DNA from: DATIXJ01 sp035518715
GTDB lineage: Bacteria > Bacteroidota > Ignavibacteria > UBA10030 > SZUA-254
Direction: 5' to 3'
DNA length: 64,000 nt
Assembly (NCBI GenBank): GCA_035518715.1
Contig: DATIXJ010000015.1
Coordinates: 1 to 64,000 of the forward strand
This document shows, piece after piece, positions 16,797 through 26,121 of the stretch (position 1 is its first letter; the number at the start of each line of letters is the position of its first letter). The translations under genes and the position numbers were made by a program. The notes under the pieces were generated by a model. The model did no database searches, was not told the DNA's origin, and saw only the letters and a list, made by a program, of their open reading frames with translations.

Positions 16797-19547
16797 TCAG
16801 GAACAACCCGATGTCTCTCCGCAGTTGCGGCACTTGTAGCAGCTTCCGCTGCGGATCATGATACTTCCGCACTGGTGGCATGGCGGGGCGTCGGACTGCG
16901 TTTGAAAAACCTCGCGCTCTGCTTTTTCCCGGCTGGGTGCCGTCGCTATCTTCGGGGATGAAAGAGATCCGAATTTGCCGTCGGTTTGCTCATCTCCCTC
17001 TCCGGGCATGTCTTCCGCCGGGATGAACTTCTTGCCGAGCCACCGGAAAATATAGTCGAGGATCGACTTGGCGAGAGGAATGTCCTTGTTGCCGGTGAAT
17101 CCACTCGGCTCGAAACGCATGTGCGAGAATTTTTCCACGAGCACCCGCAGCGGGACGCCGTATTGCAATGCCATCGAGACCGAGGTGGCGAAAGCGTCCA
17201 TCAGGCCGGAGATTGTGGATCCTTCTTTCGACATGGTGATGAAGATCTCGCCGGGAACACCGTCTTCGTAGAGTCCGACGGTGATATATCCCTCGTGTCC
17301 CCCGATGGAAAACTTGTGCGTGATTGCCTGGCGTTCGTCGGGCAGCCGCCGGCGAATGGCTTTCTTCTTACCCGATGCGATCTGCTCCAGGCTGGTATTC
17401 AACGGCTGCGTCCGTTTGCAGCCATCGCGGTAAATGGCAATGGCTTTGAGACCGAGCCGCCATGCTTCGATGTAGGCATTCGAGATATCCTGTGCGGTGA
17501 CGTCCGTCGGCATGTTGACGGTCTTGGAGATCGCGCCGGAGATGAACGGCTGGACTGCAGCCATCATCTTGATATGTCCCATGTAGTGGATGGAACGCTG
17601 CCCCTTTGCCGGTTTGAATGCACAGTCGAACACGGGGAGATGTTCTTCCTTGAGATGCGGTGCGCCTTCGATCATATCATTCTTGTCAATCGAGGCGGTA
17701 ATGTGCTCGATCTGTTCGTCGATATATCCCAATTTTTTCAGCGCGAGGGGAACCGTCTGGTTGACGATTTTCAGCATCCCGCCGCCGACGAGTTTTTTGT
17801 ACTTCACGAGGGCGATATCGGGTTCAACGCCGGTCGTGTCGCAGTCCATCATGAAGCCGATCGTGCCCGTCGGGGCAAGTACCGTCGCCTGTGAATTGCG
17901 GAAGCCATATTCACGTCCAAGAGCATACGCGTCATCCCAAACCTTGCGGGATGCCGTAAGCAGGTCGCTCGGGACGTGCCGGTCTTCGATCCTGTCTGCC
18001 GCAAGGCCGTGCATCTTCATGACCTTCAGCATCGGCTCGCGATTCCGTTCGAACCCGTTGAACGGGCCGATCTCCTTGGCAATACATGCGGACTGCTTGT
18101 ACGCCTGTCCGGACATGAGGGCTGTAATCGCCGCGGAATAGGACCGCCCTTCGTCGCTGTCGTAGGCAAGACCGCGTGCCATGAGCAGCGCGCCGAGGTT
18201 TGCATATCCGAGACCGAGCGGACGGAAATTGTGGCTGTTCTCCGTGATCTTCGGCGTCGGGTAGCTGGCGTTTCCGACTTCGATTTCCTGCGCCGTGATT
18301 GTAATATTCACGCCGTGACAGAATGACTCGATATCGAACTCCCGGTCCTTTGACACGAACTTCATGAGGTTAAGGGAAGCGAGATTGCACGCTGTGTCAT
18401 CCAGAAACATATACTCACTGCAGGGGTTCGAAGAATTAATCGGTGCCGTGTTGGAACTTGTGTGCCAGTTGTTGATCGTGGAATGAAATTGCATGCCGGG
18501 ATCGCCGCAGACCCATGCCGCCTCCGCGATCTCTTTCATGATCTGGCGTGCCTTGTAGGTCGTCATCGGGTGCCCGTCGTGAACCGCGTGCGTCGTCCAG
18601 TCCTTGTCGTCAATAACAGCATGCATGAACGCATCCGTAACTCGTATGGAATGATTTGCGTTCTGATAAAAGACCGAATCGTATGCGCCGCCGGGGACGT
18701 TGAATCCGCCGTCGTATCCCGCATCGATAAGCGTCCAGGCCTTCTTCTCTTCTTCCGATTTGCACCGGATAAAATCCATAATATCGGGATGATCGGCATT
18801 CAGAATAACCATCTTCGCCGCCCGTCGGGTCTTGCCGCCGGATTTGATCACCCCTGCAAAGGCATCATATCCCTTCATGAATGAAACCGGACCGGATGCA
18901 GTCCCGCCGCTGGAAAGAGATTCTCTCGAAGAACGCAATGTCGACAGATTGGATCCTGTTCCGGAACCCCACTTGAACAATCTACCTTCGGTCCGTGCGA
19001 GTTCCAGAATCGAATCCATCGTATCTTCAACGGAATTGATGAAGCAGGCGGAGCACTGCGGATGTTCTTCCACTCCGACATTGAACCAGACCGGACTGTT
19101 AAACGCCATGTACTGGTTTACCAGAAGGAATGTCAGTTCTGCGTAGAATGTCTCTGCATCCTCCTCGGAAGCGAAATAATTCCCCTTCTTACCCCATTCC
19201 GTCATGGTTCTGGCAACCCGGTCTACGAGCTGCCGGACGCTTATTTCGCGCTGCGGGGTACCGATTTTTCCATGAAAATACTTCGAAACGACCACATTTG
19301 TAGCGGTCATCGACCATGACTTCGGGACTTCGACATTCTTCTGCTCGAAGAGTGTTTCCCCCTTTTCATTGTTGATGGTTGCAGTCCGAAATTCCCACTC
19401 GATGTTGTCAAACGGGTGAATTCCCGGAGTGGTGAAATAACGCCGGAACGTCAAACCCTTCTTTTCCGGAGTCCTTTCGGATCGTGAGGGGGTTGACGCT
19501 CCGACATCTTCTCTGCCACCAAGAATTGCCATCTCGGGATTTGTCAT
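16797..19547 (-). CDS. nrdJ: adenosylcobalamin-dependent ribonucleotide reductase (class II)
   Basis: The 916-residue enzyme reduces ribonucleotides with a B12-derived radical, so it works with or without oxygen. Visible active-site parts are the first redox cysteine in PQCSACFINS, the second in DDTACNLASL and the radical cysteine with its glutamate in NSSNPCSEYMF. The C-terminal tail has CHQCGS and CYKCRNCG, cysteine pairs that pass electrons or bind zinc. AAGGAG lies 8 nt before the ATG. A promoter is seen at 19789-19817 and a leader of about 235 nt with several stems at 19591-19779. No class I enzyme is in the window. Confidence 0.95.
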   Translation of the reverse strand: MTNPEMAILGGREDVGASTPSRSERTPEKKGLTFRRYFTTPGIHPFDNIEWEFRTATINNEKGETLFEQKNVEVPKSWSMTATNVVVSKYFHGKIGTPQREISVRQLVDRVARTMTEWGKKGNYFASEEDAETFYAELTFLLVNQYMAFNSPVWFNVGVEEHPQCSACFINSVEDTMDSILELARTEGRLFKWGSGTGSNLSTLRSSRESLSSGGTASGPVSFMKGYDAFAGVIKSGGKTRRAAKMVILNADHPDIMDFIRCKSEEEKKAWTLIDAGYDGGFNVPGGAYDSVFYQNANHSIRVTDAFMHAVIDDKDWTTHAVHDGHPMTTYKARQIMKEIAEAAWVCGDPGMQFHSTINNWHTSSNTAPINSSNPCSEYMFLDDTACNLASLNLMKFVSKDREFDIESFCHGVNITITAQEIEVGNASYPTPKITENSHNFRPLGLGYANLGALLMARGLAYDSDEGRSYSAAITALMSGQAYKQSACIAKEIGPFNGFERNREPMLKVMKMHGLAADRIEDRHVPSDLLTASRKVWDDAYALGREYGFRNSQATVLAPTGTIGFMMDCDTTGVEPDIALVKYKKLVGGGMLKIVNQTVPLALKKLGYIDEQIEHITASIDKNDMIEGAPHLKEEHLPVFDCAFKPAKGQRSIHYMGHIKMMAAVQPFISGAISKTVNMPTDVTAQDISNAYIEAWRLGLKAIAIYRDGCKRTQPLNTSLEQIASGKKKAIRRRLPDERQAITHKFSIGGHEGYITVGLYEDGVPGEIFITMSKEGSTISGLMDAFATSVSMALQYGVPLRVLVEKFSHMRFEPSGFTGNKDIPLAKSILDYIFRWLGKKFIPAEDMPGEGDEQTDGKFGSLSSPKIATAPSREKAEREVFQTQSDAPPCHQCGSIMIRSGSCYKCRNCGETSGCS

Positions 19548-19590
19548 CTATCTGCTCTCCTTGCTGAATGCAGTTGCCTGAAATGTGATC

Positions 19591-19779
19591 ACCTCATCGT
19601 GTCCCGACAGCAATGAACTGTCGCAGTCCAGGTGAGGTCTGTGTTCTTCGGAAAGTTCGATTTTCTGGAATAAAATACCGCCGAATTGTCTATACTCGTC
19701 CAAATTCTGCTTCCTCTACAATTTTAGTGTTATTGGCGGGAACACTAATCTGTCGTCCTGCCCCCTTGGTAGAACGACA
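19591..19779 (-). promoter_or_regulatory. structured 5' leader of nrdJ
   Basis: On the minus strand the leader shows three stem elements in order. The first is TGTCGT/ACGACA (19751-19779) with further internal pairs. The second is a perfect 8-bp stem TTAGTGTT/AACACTAA (19724-19748) with a 9-nt loop. The third is an outer stem ACCTCA/TGAGGT (19591-19638) that encloses a hairpin CGACAG/CTGTCG (19605-19623). No T run follows any of them. I do not see the cobalamin riboswitch core. TTAGTGTT/AACACTAA could also be a protein-binding site. Confidence 0.4.
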
Positions 19780-19788
19780 TTGGGTGAG

Positions 19789-19817
19789 AATATATACACT
19801 TGCGGTAAAGAAGTCAA
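19789..19817 (-). promoter_or_regulatory. promoter of nrdJ
   Basis: On the minus strand TTGACT, 17 nt and TATATT form a near-consensus promoter. The start would be near 19782, leaving a leader of about 235 nt before the nrdJ ATG. The rest of the gap to 20033 is AT-rich and holds nothing else I recognise. Confidence 0.65.
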
Positions 19818-20033
19818 GAAAAAAATGATTAAAATTTTCCTGAGTGCTGAAATGTCACACCGTAAATTTTTTTCCCAGAGAAATTTGCATTAGATTCACT
19901 CACTCACAAGTGACTCATTTTACAAATCTTGGAGTAAACTCGCTGGAATCAGAATTCCACATCGGAAAAAAATATTGAAGCTTTTGGCATGATTTTATTT
20001 TTTGGTAACTTCTGCTGAAACTCGTCATTGTCC

Positions 20034-21851
20034 ATGAACCAGCAGCTTTCCTATACGACAGTTGTTGAGATGTTCGACGCTGTCACGTCGGAATATCGAA
20101 CTGACCCGAATCCCGTGCTGATGTATAAGGCAGAGGGTGAATTCAAGGGGATCACCTACGATTCGCTGAGGTCGCTTGTCTCCGATTTTGCGCTCGGTCT
20201 TGCTGCACTGGGGGTGAATAGGGGAGATGCTGTTGCGATCATTTCCGAGAATCGCCCGGAGTGGGTCATCGCCGACATGGCGATCATGAAGCTCGGTGCG
20301 ATCAGCGTTTCGATTTATCCGACACTTACCGCGAAGCAGATTGAGTTCATCCTCAACGACGCGGGAGTCCGGTATGTGGTCGTTTCAAACCCGTTTCAGC
20401 TTGCGAAAATCATCAGGATTCTCCCTGCAGTCCCACAGCTCAGGACGACGGTGATTATTTCCGACAAGAATGGAACGGCCGAAAGCAATGTTCTCACCTA
20501 TTCTCAGGTTCTCTCGCGGGGAAAAGAATTCGCGGCGGTCCATCCGGAATATCTCTCGGGCGAACAAAAGAAAATCAGTCCGGAGGATATCCTTACGATC
20601 ATCTACACATCCGGAACAACCGGTAATCCGAAGGGTGTTGTGCTGACGCACAGGAATCTCGTGAGCAATATGCGCAGTTCGGCAACGTGTATCCCGTTCA
20701 ATCACGATGATATCGTTCTTTCATTTCTCCCGCTCAGTCATTCGTACGAGCGCATGGGGGCATACTACACGGTGATGTCCCTTGGTGGCCGCATCGCGTA
20801 TGCAGAAAGCATCGAATCTGTCCGCGAAAATCTCCTTGAAGTTCGTCCGACCGTTGTGACCACGGTGCCGCGTCTCTTCGAGCGCCTCTACAACCGATTG
20901 ATGGTACAGGTAGAGCAGGGATCTTCCTTCCAGCGTAAATTCTTTGCGTGGTCAGTACAAGTCGGAAAGCGATACCACTCCGCGAGCAGGGCAGGCAAGG
21001 TCGCACCGTTGCTCGCACTCGAATACAGAATTTCGGACTATCTCGTCTTCCGCAAGATCCGGGCGCGCACCGGGGGAAGGATCCGGTTCTTCGTCTCGGG
21101 GGGAGCGGCACTTCCGCGCGAGCTCGGTGAATTCTTCGATGCCATCGGTATTGTCATTCTTGAAGGATACGGGATGACCGAATCCTCTCCTGTCATCAGC
21201 GTGAACCGGATTGATGATTACAAATTCGGCACGGTGGGGAAACCGATCCCGGATGTTGAAGTTCACATTGCCGGTGACGGTGAGATTCTTGTGCGGGGGC
21301 CCAATGTCATGAAGGGGTACTGGAATAATCCCGCCGCCACGGCCGAAGTGATCGACAGGGATGGATGGCTGCACACAGGCGATATCGGCCACGTTGACGA
21401 GGAGGGATTTCTCACCATTACCGACCGGAAGAAACACCTGTTTGTGAGTTCGGGGGGGAAGAATATTGCTCCGCAGCATATCGAGGACCTCTTCCTCCAG
21501 AGCCGTTTCATCGATCAGTTTGTGCTGATCGGCGACGGAAAAATGTATCTCACAGCGCTCATCGTCCCGGAATTTTCCGCGGTCAGGGAGTATGCTGCCC
21601 GCCATGGGATGACGTACGAGAATCTGGATGAGCTCACCGCGAAGCCGGAGATCACGGCACTCTTCGAAAAAGAAATTGCGGAGATCCAGAAGCATCTCGC
21701 AAATTTCGAGCGCGTCAGAAAATTCACGCTCCTCCGGAATCCCTTGACGATCGAGAACGGTGAAATCACGCCGACGATGAAAATCCGGAGGAAAGTCGTC
21801 GAGGCGCGTTTCCGGGACGCAATCGAGAAGATGTACCTTGGTGTGCGATAA
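20034..21851 (+). CDS. long-chain acyl-CoA synthetase (AMP-forming)
   Basis: The 605-residue enzyme activates fatty acids to acyl-CoA through an acyl-adenylate. Motifs include the P-loop IIYTSGTTGNPKGV, the substrate motif EGYGMTESSPVIS, the hinge WLHTGDIGHVDEEGFL and DRKKHLFVSSGGKNIAP. Length and motifs fit the long-chain FadD-like/FAA1 branch. A TTG at 20028 is in frame, but the ATG at 20034 was chosen; no strong ribosome-binding site is seen at either. The next gene encodes a histidine-rich membrane protein with its own promoter. Confidence 0.92.
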   Translation: MNQQLSYTTVVEMFDAVTSEYRTDPNPVLMYKAEGEFKGITYDSLRSLVSDFALGLAALGVNRGDAVAIISENRPEWVIADMAIMKLGAISVSIYPTLTAKQIEFILNDAGVRYVVVSNPFQLAKIIRILPAVPQLRTTVIISDKNGTAESNVLTYSQVLSRGKEFAAVHPEYLSGEQKKISPEDILTIIYTSGTTGNPKGVVLTHRNLVSNMRSSATCIPFNHDDIVLSFLPLSHSYERMGAYYTVMSLGGRIAYAESIESVRENLLEVRPTVVTTVPRLFERLYNRLMVQVEQGSSFQRKFFAWSVQVGKRYHSASRAGKVAPLLALEYRISDYLVFRKIRARTGGRIRFFVSGGAALPRELGEFFDAIGIVILEGYGMTESSPVISVNRIDDYKFGTVGKPIPDVEVHIAGDGEILVRGPNVMKGYWNNPAATAEVIDRDGWLHTGDIGHVDEEGFLTITDRKKHLFVSSGGKNIAPQHIEDLFLQSRFIDQFVLIGDGKMYLTALIVPEFSAVREYAARHGMTYENLDELTAKPEITALFEKEIAEIQKHLANFERVRKFTLLRNPLTIENGEITPTMKIRRKVVEARFRDAIEKMYLGVR

Positions 21852-21859
21852 ATTGGTTC

Positions 21860-21888
21860 TTGACTCTTGGGTGAAAATTGGCTATCAT
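21860..21888 (+). promoter_or_regulatory. promoter of the histidine-rich membrane protein gene
   Basis: TTGACT, 17 nt and TATCAT. The transcript would start near 21895, after the first in-frame ATG at 21891. That rules out this ATG for messages from this promoter and supports the start at 21951. Confidence 0.6.
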
Positions 21889-21950
21889 GAATGAAATTTT
21901 TCCTGCGGAATCATGATTTTCACATTGTTCTTCAAGAAGGCGAGGCGCCA

Positions 21951-23072
21951 ATGAACTCCACATACACCCTCGCGGTCGACTCACGTGCCGGGATTGCATC
22001 CGAAGGTCTCTGGCTGCGCAGTAAGGCCTGGGATCTGACATTCATCAGTCTCAGCGCCGCGCTGGTTTCCGTCCCCATTCTTACATTTCTATTTGCGAAC
22101 GAGGCAACACCGTACATCAATTCGTTTCTTTCCGCGCTCGGCATCCATTTTACATGGGACGCCGACGCAAGCCGTAACCTTGTCAACGGCATGATCGCAC
22201 TCTTCATCGGCGGTCCCCATATGTACGCCACGTACACGCGTACTGCCCTCGACAAGAACTTCTCGCGAACACATAAAGGTCTCCTGTTCGCCTCATTGCT
22301 GATTCCGGTGGGGGTAATATTTCTCGGGGTGAATTATTTTCAGGTTCTTATCACCTTTTTCTTCTTCTGGGCTTCGATCCATATTATTCATCAGGCGGCA
22401 TTTATCGTCAATTGCTACAACGAACGGCTTCCGAAACGGGTATCCTGGTCGTCGCGCCTCATTGACTACGCCGTGCTTTTCACCGCGCTCTATCCCATTG
22501 CGACGTATAAATTCGTCCACGAAGATTTTTATATCGGATCCAACAAAATTCTCTATCCGGACTTCCTCAGGACGGAATATGTGTTCTATCTGGTGACCGC
22601 AGTATTTCTCGGTGCGGTCGTGCTGTTTGTCCTGAAAACCATCAACGAAATCCGCACCGGAACCGCTAGCTATCCCAAAATTCTGCTCATCTCCCTTACC
22701 GGAATAGTGGCATTTTTCATCCCTGCATTTCCAAACCTTGATGTCGCGTTTCAGGGATTCAATGCCTGGCACTCGTTCCAGTATCTCGGACTGACCTATT
22801 ATATCAACCGCCTCCGGCACGAGCGGGGTGAGATCGGGACAAAATTTATCGACAAGATATCGGAGAACGGCAAGACCTGGCAGTATTATTTTTTCAATGT
22901 GGGTTTAACTGCCGGTGCGGTAACCATTATCGCCCTGCTCATCTATCTGAAGCCGTATCTCGGGCTCTCGTTCGACCAGTGTTATTATATCGTCGTGCTT
23001 TCCTTCCTGCTCATGCACTATCTGCACGACCATGTTCTCTTCACAAAACCGGAAGAGATTCTCCTTCAATAG
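21951..23072 (+). CDS. polytopic membrane protein with conserved-looking histidines
   Basis: The 373-residue protein has about eight membrane segments and histidines placed in or next to them: GGPHMYATYTR (His90), SIHIIHQAAF (His144, His147), NAWHSFQYLGL (His274) and MHYLHDHVLF (His356, 359, 361). Such clusters suggest a metal centre in the membrane, as in di-iron lipid hydroxylases and desaturases or Brp/Blh carotene dioxygenases, but I cannot assign a family. A start at 21891 is possible on paper. The ATG at 21951 has GAGG before it and lies downstream of the promoter. Its neighbour is an acyl-CoA synthetase, which would fit a lipid substrate. Confidence 0.75.
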   Translation: MNSTYTLAVDSRAGIASEGLWLRSKAWDLTFISLSAALVSVPILTFLFANEATPYINSFLSALGIHFTWDADASRNLVNGMIALFIGGPHMYATYTRTALDKNFSRTHKGLLFASLLIPVGVIFLGVNYFQVLITFFFFWASIHIIHQAAFIVNCYNERLPKRVSWSSRLIDYAVLFTALYPIATYKFVHEDFYIGSNKILYPDFLRTEYVFYLVTAVFLGAVVLFVLKTINEIRTGTASYPKILLISLTGIVAFFIPAFPNLDVAFQGFNAWHSFQYLGLTYYINRLRHERGEIGTKFIDKISENGKTWQYYFFNVGLTAGAVTIIALLIYLKPYLGLSFDQCYYIVVLSFLLMHYLHDHVLFTKPEEILLQ

Positions 23073-23096
23073 CATGTGAGCGTCAACGCGCTCGGG

Positions 23097-23128
23097 GCCC
23101 AATTCTTCTTTGCGAATTGGGCTTTTTT
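23097..23128 (+). terminator. intrinsic terminator after the membrane protein gene
   Basis: A 9-bp stem (GCCCAATTC with GAATTGGGC), an 8-nt loop and six T form a typical terminator 24 nt past the stop. Confidence 0.85.
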
Positions 23129-23148
23129 ATTCGTACTTTTCGTGACAC

Positions 23149-23751
23149 ATGGACAAGTCGGAAAAATTTCTTGACCGCAGCAAAGCATGGCTCGAGGGGT
23201 TTGCTTCCCGTCCGCGTGCTCTGTGGCTTTTGTTTCTTGTCTCGTTCGCGGAGGCGTCGCTCTTCCCGATTTCGGTAGACGTACCGCTCATTGCACTCGG
23301 TGTCTCGGCACCCCGTAACGGTCTCCGGCTCGGCTCGATTGCCACGCTTGGTTCCTTTCTCGGCGGATACCTCGGATACTGGATCGGGCTGGCCTTTTAC
23401 GAGCGGATCGGCTCGCCCCTGCTGGAGCTCTACGGGCTCTCGAGAAATTTTGCCGCGCTTCTTGCGGTGTACCATCAGCACGGTATCGGAGCACTCATAC
23501 TCTCCGGATTCACACCGCTGCCGTATATTTCCTTCACCTATGCCGCCGGGTTCAACCGTACACTCGATCTGGGAATGCTCACCGTTGGTGCATTCATCGG
23601 AAGAACGCTCAGGTTCTTTTCGATCGGCGTGCTCCTCTATGTCGTCGGACCGAAAGCAAAAGGATATCTCGAAAAATATTTCAGCGTTGTGGCTGTTTCG
23701 TTTGTCCTTCTTGTACTGGGAGGGATTGCGCTATTTCGATGGCTCCTCTAA
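23149..23751 (+). CDS. VTT/SNARE-associated (DedA-like, YqaA type) membrane protein
   Basis: The 200-residue protein has the VTT-domain pattern: FAEASLFPISVDVPLIALG near the start, a re-entrant GSFLGGYLGYWIGLAFYERIG, and GFTPLPYISFTYAAGFNRT with the conserved proline and glycine residues. YqaA-type proteins are relatives of DedA family members, some of which flip lipid carriers such as undecaprenyl phosphate. The exact substrate here is unknown. Its end overlaps the next gene by 13 nt. Confidence 0.88.
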   Translation: MDKSEKFLDRSKAWLEGFASRPRALWLLFLVSFAEASLFPISVDVPLIALGVSAPRNGLRLGSIATLGSFLGGYLGYWIGLAFYERIGSPLLELYGLSRNFAALLAVYHQHGIGALILSGFTPLPYISFTYAAGFNRTLDLGMLTVGAFIGRTLRFFSIGVLLYVVGPKAKGYLEKYFSVVAVSFVLLVLGGIALFRWLL

Positions 23752-24482
23752 GAAATCGGATCATCCGTCGTGTGAGTCTTGCACGCGCACTCTCAAAACT
23801 CGGCGCGGCTTCGCGTGCAGAAGGTGCGCGCATGATCGAATCCGGACGCGTGACATTGAATGGCCGAATTGTCTCCAATCCTGCCGTCCGCTGCGCGCCG
23901 GAAGTTGATGTTATCCGCCTCGACGGCAAAGAAGCAATAAAACCCGCGCGCGAATATATCATGCTCCACAAACCGAAAGGTGTCGTAACCACGCGTTCGG
24001 ATGAAAAAGGACGGAAGACTGTCTACGATCTTCTCGATATCGTCCGCGGCTGGTATTTTCCGGTCGGCAGACTGGATATGGATAGCTCAGGTTTGCTTCT
24101 TCTGACCAACGACAATCGGCTCGGAGAGCTCCTGACGAATCCACGGTCAGGAATTCCCAAAACATATATTGTGAAACTTGACAGGAAAATGAGAGATGAA
24201 GATGTGTCGACGATGCGCAGGGGATTGAGTGTGGACGGCGAGACGTTTCTGCCCGCAAAGGTCAGATTGCTCGACGGGACCTCGGCGGAGATCATCATTC
24301 ATGAAGGAAAGAACCGTCAGATCCGCAGAATGTGCGATGCTCTTGGCTACAAGGTCATCGAACTCATGCGCACACGGATCGGCAGATTGTCGCTCGGAAA
24401 TCTTCCGCCGGGTCATTGGAGAAAGCTGAGTGCGGAAGATCTTCAATTGGTCACTTCGGAACCCCGAAGGGAGAAAGCATAG
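23739..24482 (+). CDS. RsuA/RluB-family rRNA pseudouridine synthase
   Basis: The 247-residue enzyme has an N-terminal S4 RNA-binding domain (SLARALSKLGAASRAEGARMI) and a catalytic domain with the aspartate of VGRLDMDSSGLLLLTND, followed by HEGKNRQIRRMCDALGYKV. It converts a uridine in rRNA to pseudouridine. A second family member sits at 41788-42576 in the usual scpAB context. This one is therefore more likely an RluE- or RsuA-like paralogue, but the target base cannot be told from sequence. The start overlaps the previous gene. Confidence 0.9.
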   Translation: MAPLRNRIIRRVSLARALSKLGAASRAEGARMIESGRVTLNGRIVSNPAVRCAPEVDVIRLDGKEAIKPAREYIMLHKPKGVVTTRSDEKGRKTVYDLLDIVRGWYFPVGRLDMDSSGLLLLTNDNRLGELLTNPRSGIPKTYIVKLDRKMRDEDVSTMRRGLSVDGETFLPAKVRLLDGTSAEIIIHEGKNRQIRRMCDALGYKVIELMRTRIGRLSLGNLPPGHWRKLSAEDLQLVTSEPRREKA

Positions 24483-24484
24483 AC

Positions 24485-24949
24485 ATGGCAATCGTGACTG
24501 CAACCCTGGTGGAGGTCTGCATCTTCTCGAGAAAGAGGAGAAGAGTCCGTTACCTTCTTCTTCGTCGGTCGAAAGACGAGAAAATCTATCCCAATCTCTG
24601 GCAGTTTGTCACCGGATCCATAGAAAAGGGTGAGAAGGCCTGGCAAGCCGCGGTCCGGGAGTTCAGCGAGGAGACCGGACTGAAACCCAAGTCCCTCTCG
24701 GTCGTACCATATGTGAATTCCTTTTACGATCCGGGGTGGGATTCGGTGAACCTGATGCCTTTTTTTGCCGCTGAAGTTGAAGGAGACCGGGATCCCGTTC
24801 TTTCCGATGAACATGAGAGTTTTGCGTGGCTTCCATACGAACGCGCCGTAAGCCGACTTGTCTGGCCCGGGCAGATACGAGGCCTGGAAATTGTTCACCG
24901 CTTCATTTCGCTGGGGAAGAATTCGGAACATATCAGGCGGGTGTTTTGA
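24485..24949 (+). CDS. Nudix hydrolase
   Basis: The 154-residue protein has a complete Nudix box, G-x5-E-x7-REFSEETGL, in GSIEKGEKAWQAAVREFSEE, which binds the metal and pyrophosphate. The fold outside the box (YPNLWQFVTGSI, PFFAAEVEGD, HESFAWLPYERA) resembles dihydroneopterin-triphosphate or dATP pyrophosphohydrolases (NudB type). The substrate is not certain. The start at 24485 is 2 nt past the stop of the pseudouridine synthase; the frame runs open far upstream inside that gene, but the homologous part begins here. Confidence 0.88.
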   Translation: MAIVTATLVEVCIFSRKRRRVRYLLLRRSKDEKIYPNLWQFVTGSIEKGEKAWQAAVREFSEETGLKPKSLSVVPYVNSFYDPGWDSVNLMPFFAAEVEGDRDPVLSDEHESFAWLPYERAVSRLVWPGQIRGLEIVHRFISLGKNSEHIRRVF

Positions 24950-25030
24950 TTTGCCTGATGTCAACCAAACTGCGTTTCCCCCGGTCTAAGAGGTAACAAC
25001 TCCTTTTTCCAGGATCTTGAGGGATTTTCT

Positions 25031-26047
25031 ATGAAAAACTTCGCGCTGCGGCTGTTCGTCCTTCTGTCGTTCGTGCTCACCATTTCGACGTGGGGATGCT
25101 CGCGTCAGCTTCATAATCATGTCTACGTTCTCAGTGACAGGTCAGAACGCAGTTGGCTCGGGGTTCAGCTGGAGGATATTACCTCAAGGTTGAAGGAGCG
25201 CAAAAATCTGACCATAAGCGAAGGTGCGTATGTGAGCGACGTGGTGGATGACAGTCCTGCCGAGCGTGCTGGAATCGAAGAAGGGGACGTCATCGTGAAG
25301 TTCGATGGCACCGCGATCACGAACAGCGACGACCTCATGCGTGCGGTCCGGAAGACTCCGCCCAAGAGTGAAATTAAGATCGAGGTCTTGAGAAAGGGGG
25401 ATCGCAAGACACTGTCCGCCATACTCGGCAGACAGCGCTCTCCGCAGGCGTTCTCGTATCATTTTGAAATGCCGAGGATTCCCGCTATTCCGCGTATCCC
25501 GAGAATTCCGCGGACTCCGTTCCACATGTATATGAATCTTTCCGAAGCGGATGAGGGGCTCACCCTTCAACCGTTGACCAAACAGCTTGCGGATTACTTC
25601 GAGGTTCCCGACCGGAGAGGAATCCTGGTTTCTGAAGTCGAAGATGGAAGCCGTGCCGAGAAAGCCGGGTTCAAAGCGGGTGACGTAATCACAAAGATCA
25701 ATGGTCATACGGTCAGGGATGTGGAGGACTTTCAGGAGGAGCTATCGGATTCGCGCGATACGACAGCATCGTTTGAACTCATTCGGAAGGGGAAAACGGT
25801 TTCTGTTTCGATGAAAATAGAGCGTGAGGATGACGACGAGGATAGTGATGGAGAGTCGGACGACTACTCGTTCAATTCCTGTTCCCCATCTCGGTCTGCA
25901 ACCGTCTCCAGTGACTGGTGGGTACAAAAGCACGACTGGATCGCAGGCCAGGTGAATGTCCTGCAGGAGAGGATTGTGGAAGTCGAACATGTTATTCTCG
26001 ACAAGCTTTCGGTCATTCAGAATGAACTTCGGAGGGCATTTTCGTAA
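25031..26047 (+). CDS. lipoprotein with two PDZ domains
   Basis: The 338-residue protein has a signal sequence ending STWGC, so Cys23 is probably lipidated. PDZ domain 1 (about 43-130) has the SPAERAGIEEGDVIVKFDG motif. PDZ domain 2 (about 180-255) has SRAEKAGFKAGDVITKING. Between them lies a short repeat of Ile-Pro-Arg units (RIPAIPRIPRIPR). A very acidic stretch (EREDDDEDSDGESDD) follows the second domain. There is no protease domain, so it may be an adaptor for an envelope protease such as the DegP-like protein at 32353. Confidence 0.8.
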   Translation: MKNFALRLFVLLSFVLTISTWGCSRQLHNHVYVLSDRSERSWLGVQLEDITSRLKERKNLTISEGAYVSDVVDDSPAERAGIEEGDVIVKFDGTAITNSDDLMRAVRKTPPKSEIKIEVLRKGDRKTLSAILGRQRSPQAFSYHFEMPRIPAIPRIPRIPRTPFHMYMNLSEADEGLTLQPLTKQLADYFEVPDRRGILVSEVEDGSRAEKAGFKAGDVITKINGHTVRDVEDFQEELSDSRDTTASFELIRKGKTVSVSMKIEREDDDEDSDGESDDYSFNSCSPSRSATVSSDWWVQKHDWIAGQVNVLQERIVEVEHVILDKLSVIQNELRRAFS

Positions 26048-26121
26048 TCTTCGGTCCTTGCTCAATTACGGATCCAGTCTGTAGGACCAATCTTCGCCTT
26101 CTCTCATCGGAATCGGGGGGC

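Noticed and set aside
19561..19782. Cobalamin riboswitch before nrdJ
   Set aside because: The leader is structured but no B12-box-like core was seen, and cobalamin riboswitches usually control B12-independent alternatives, not nrdJ.
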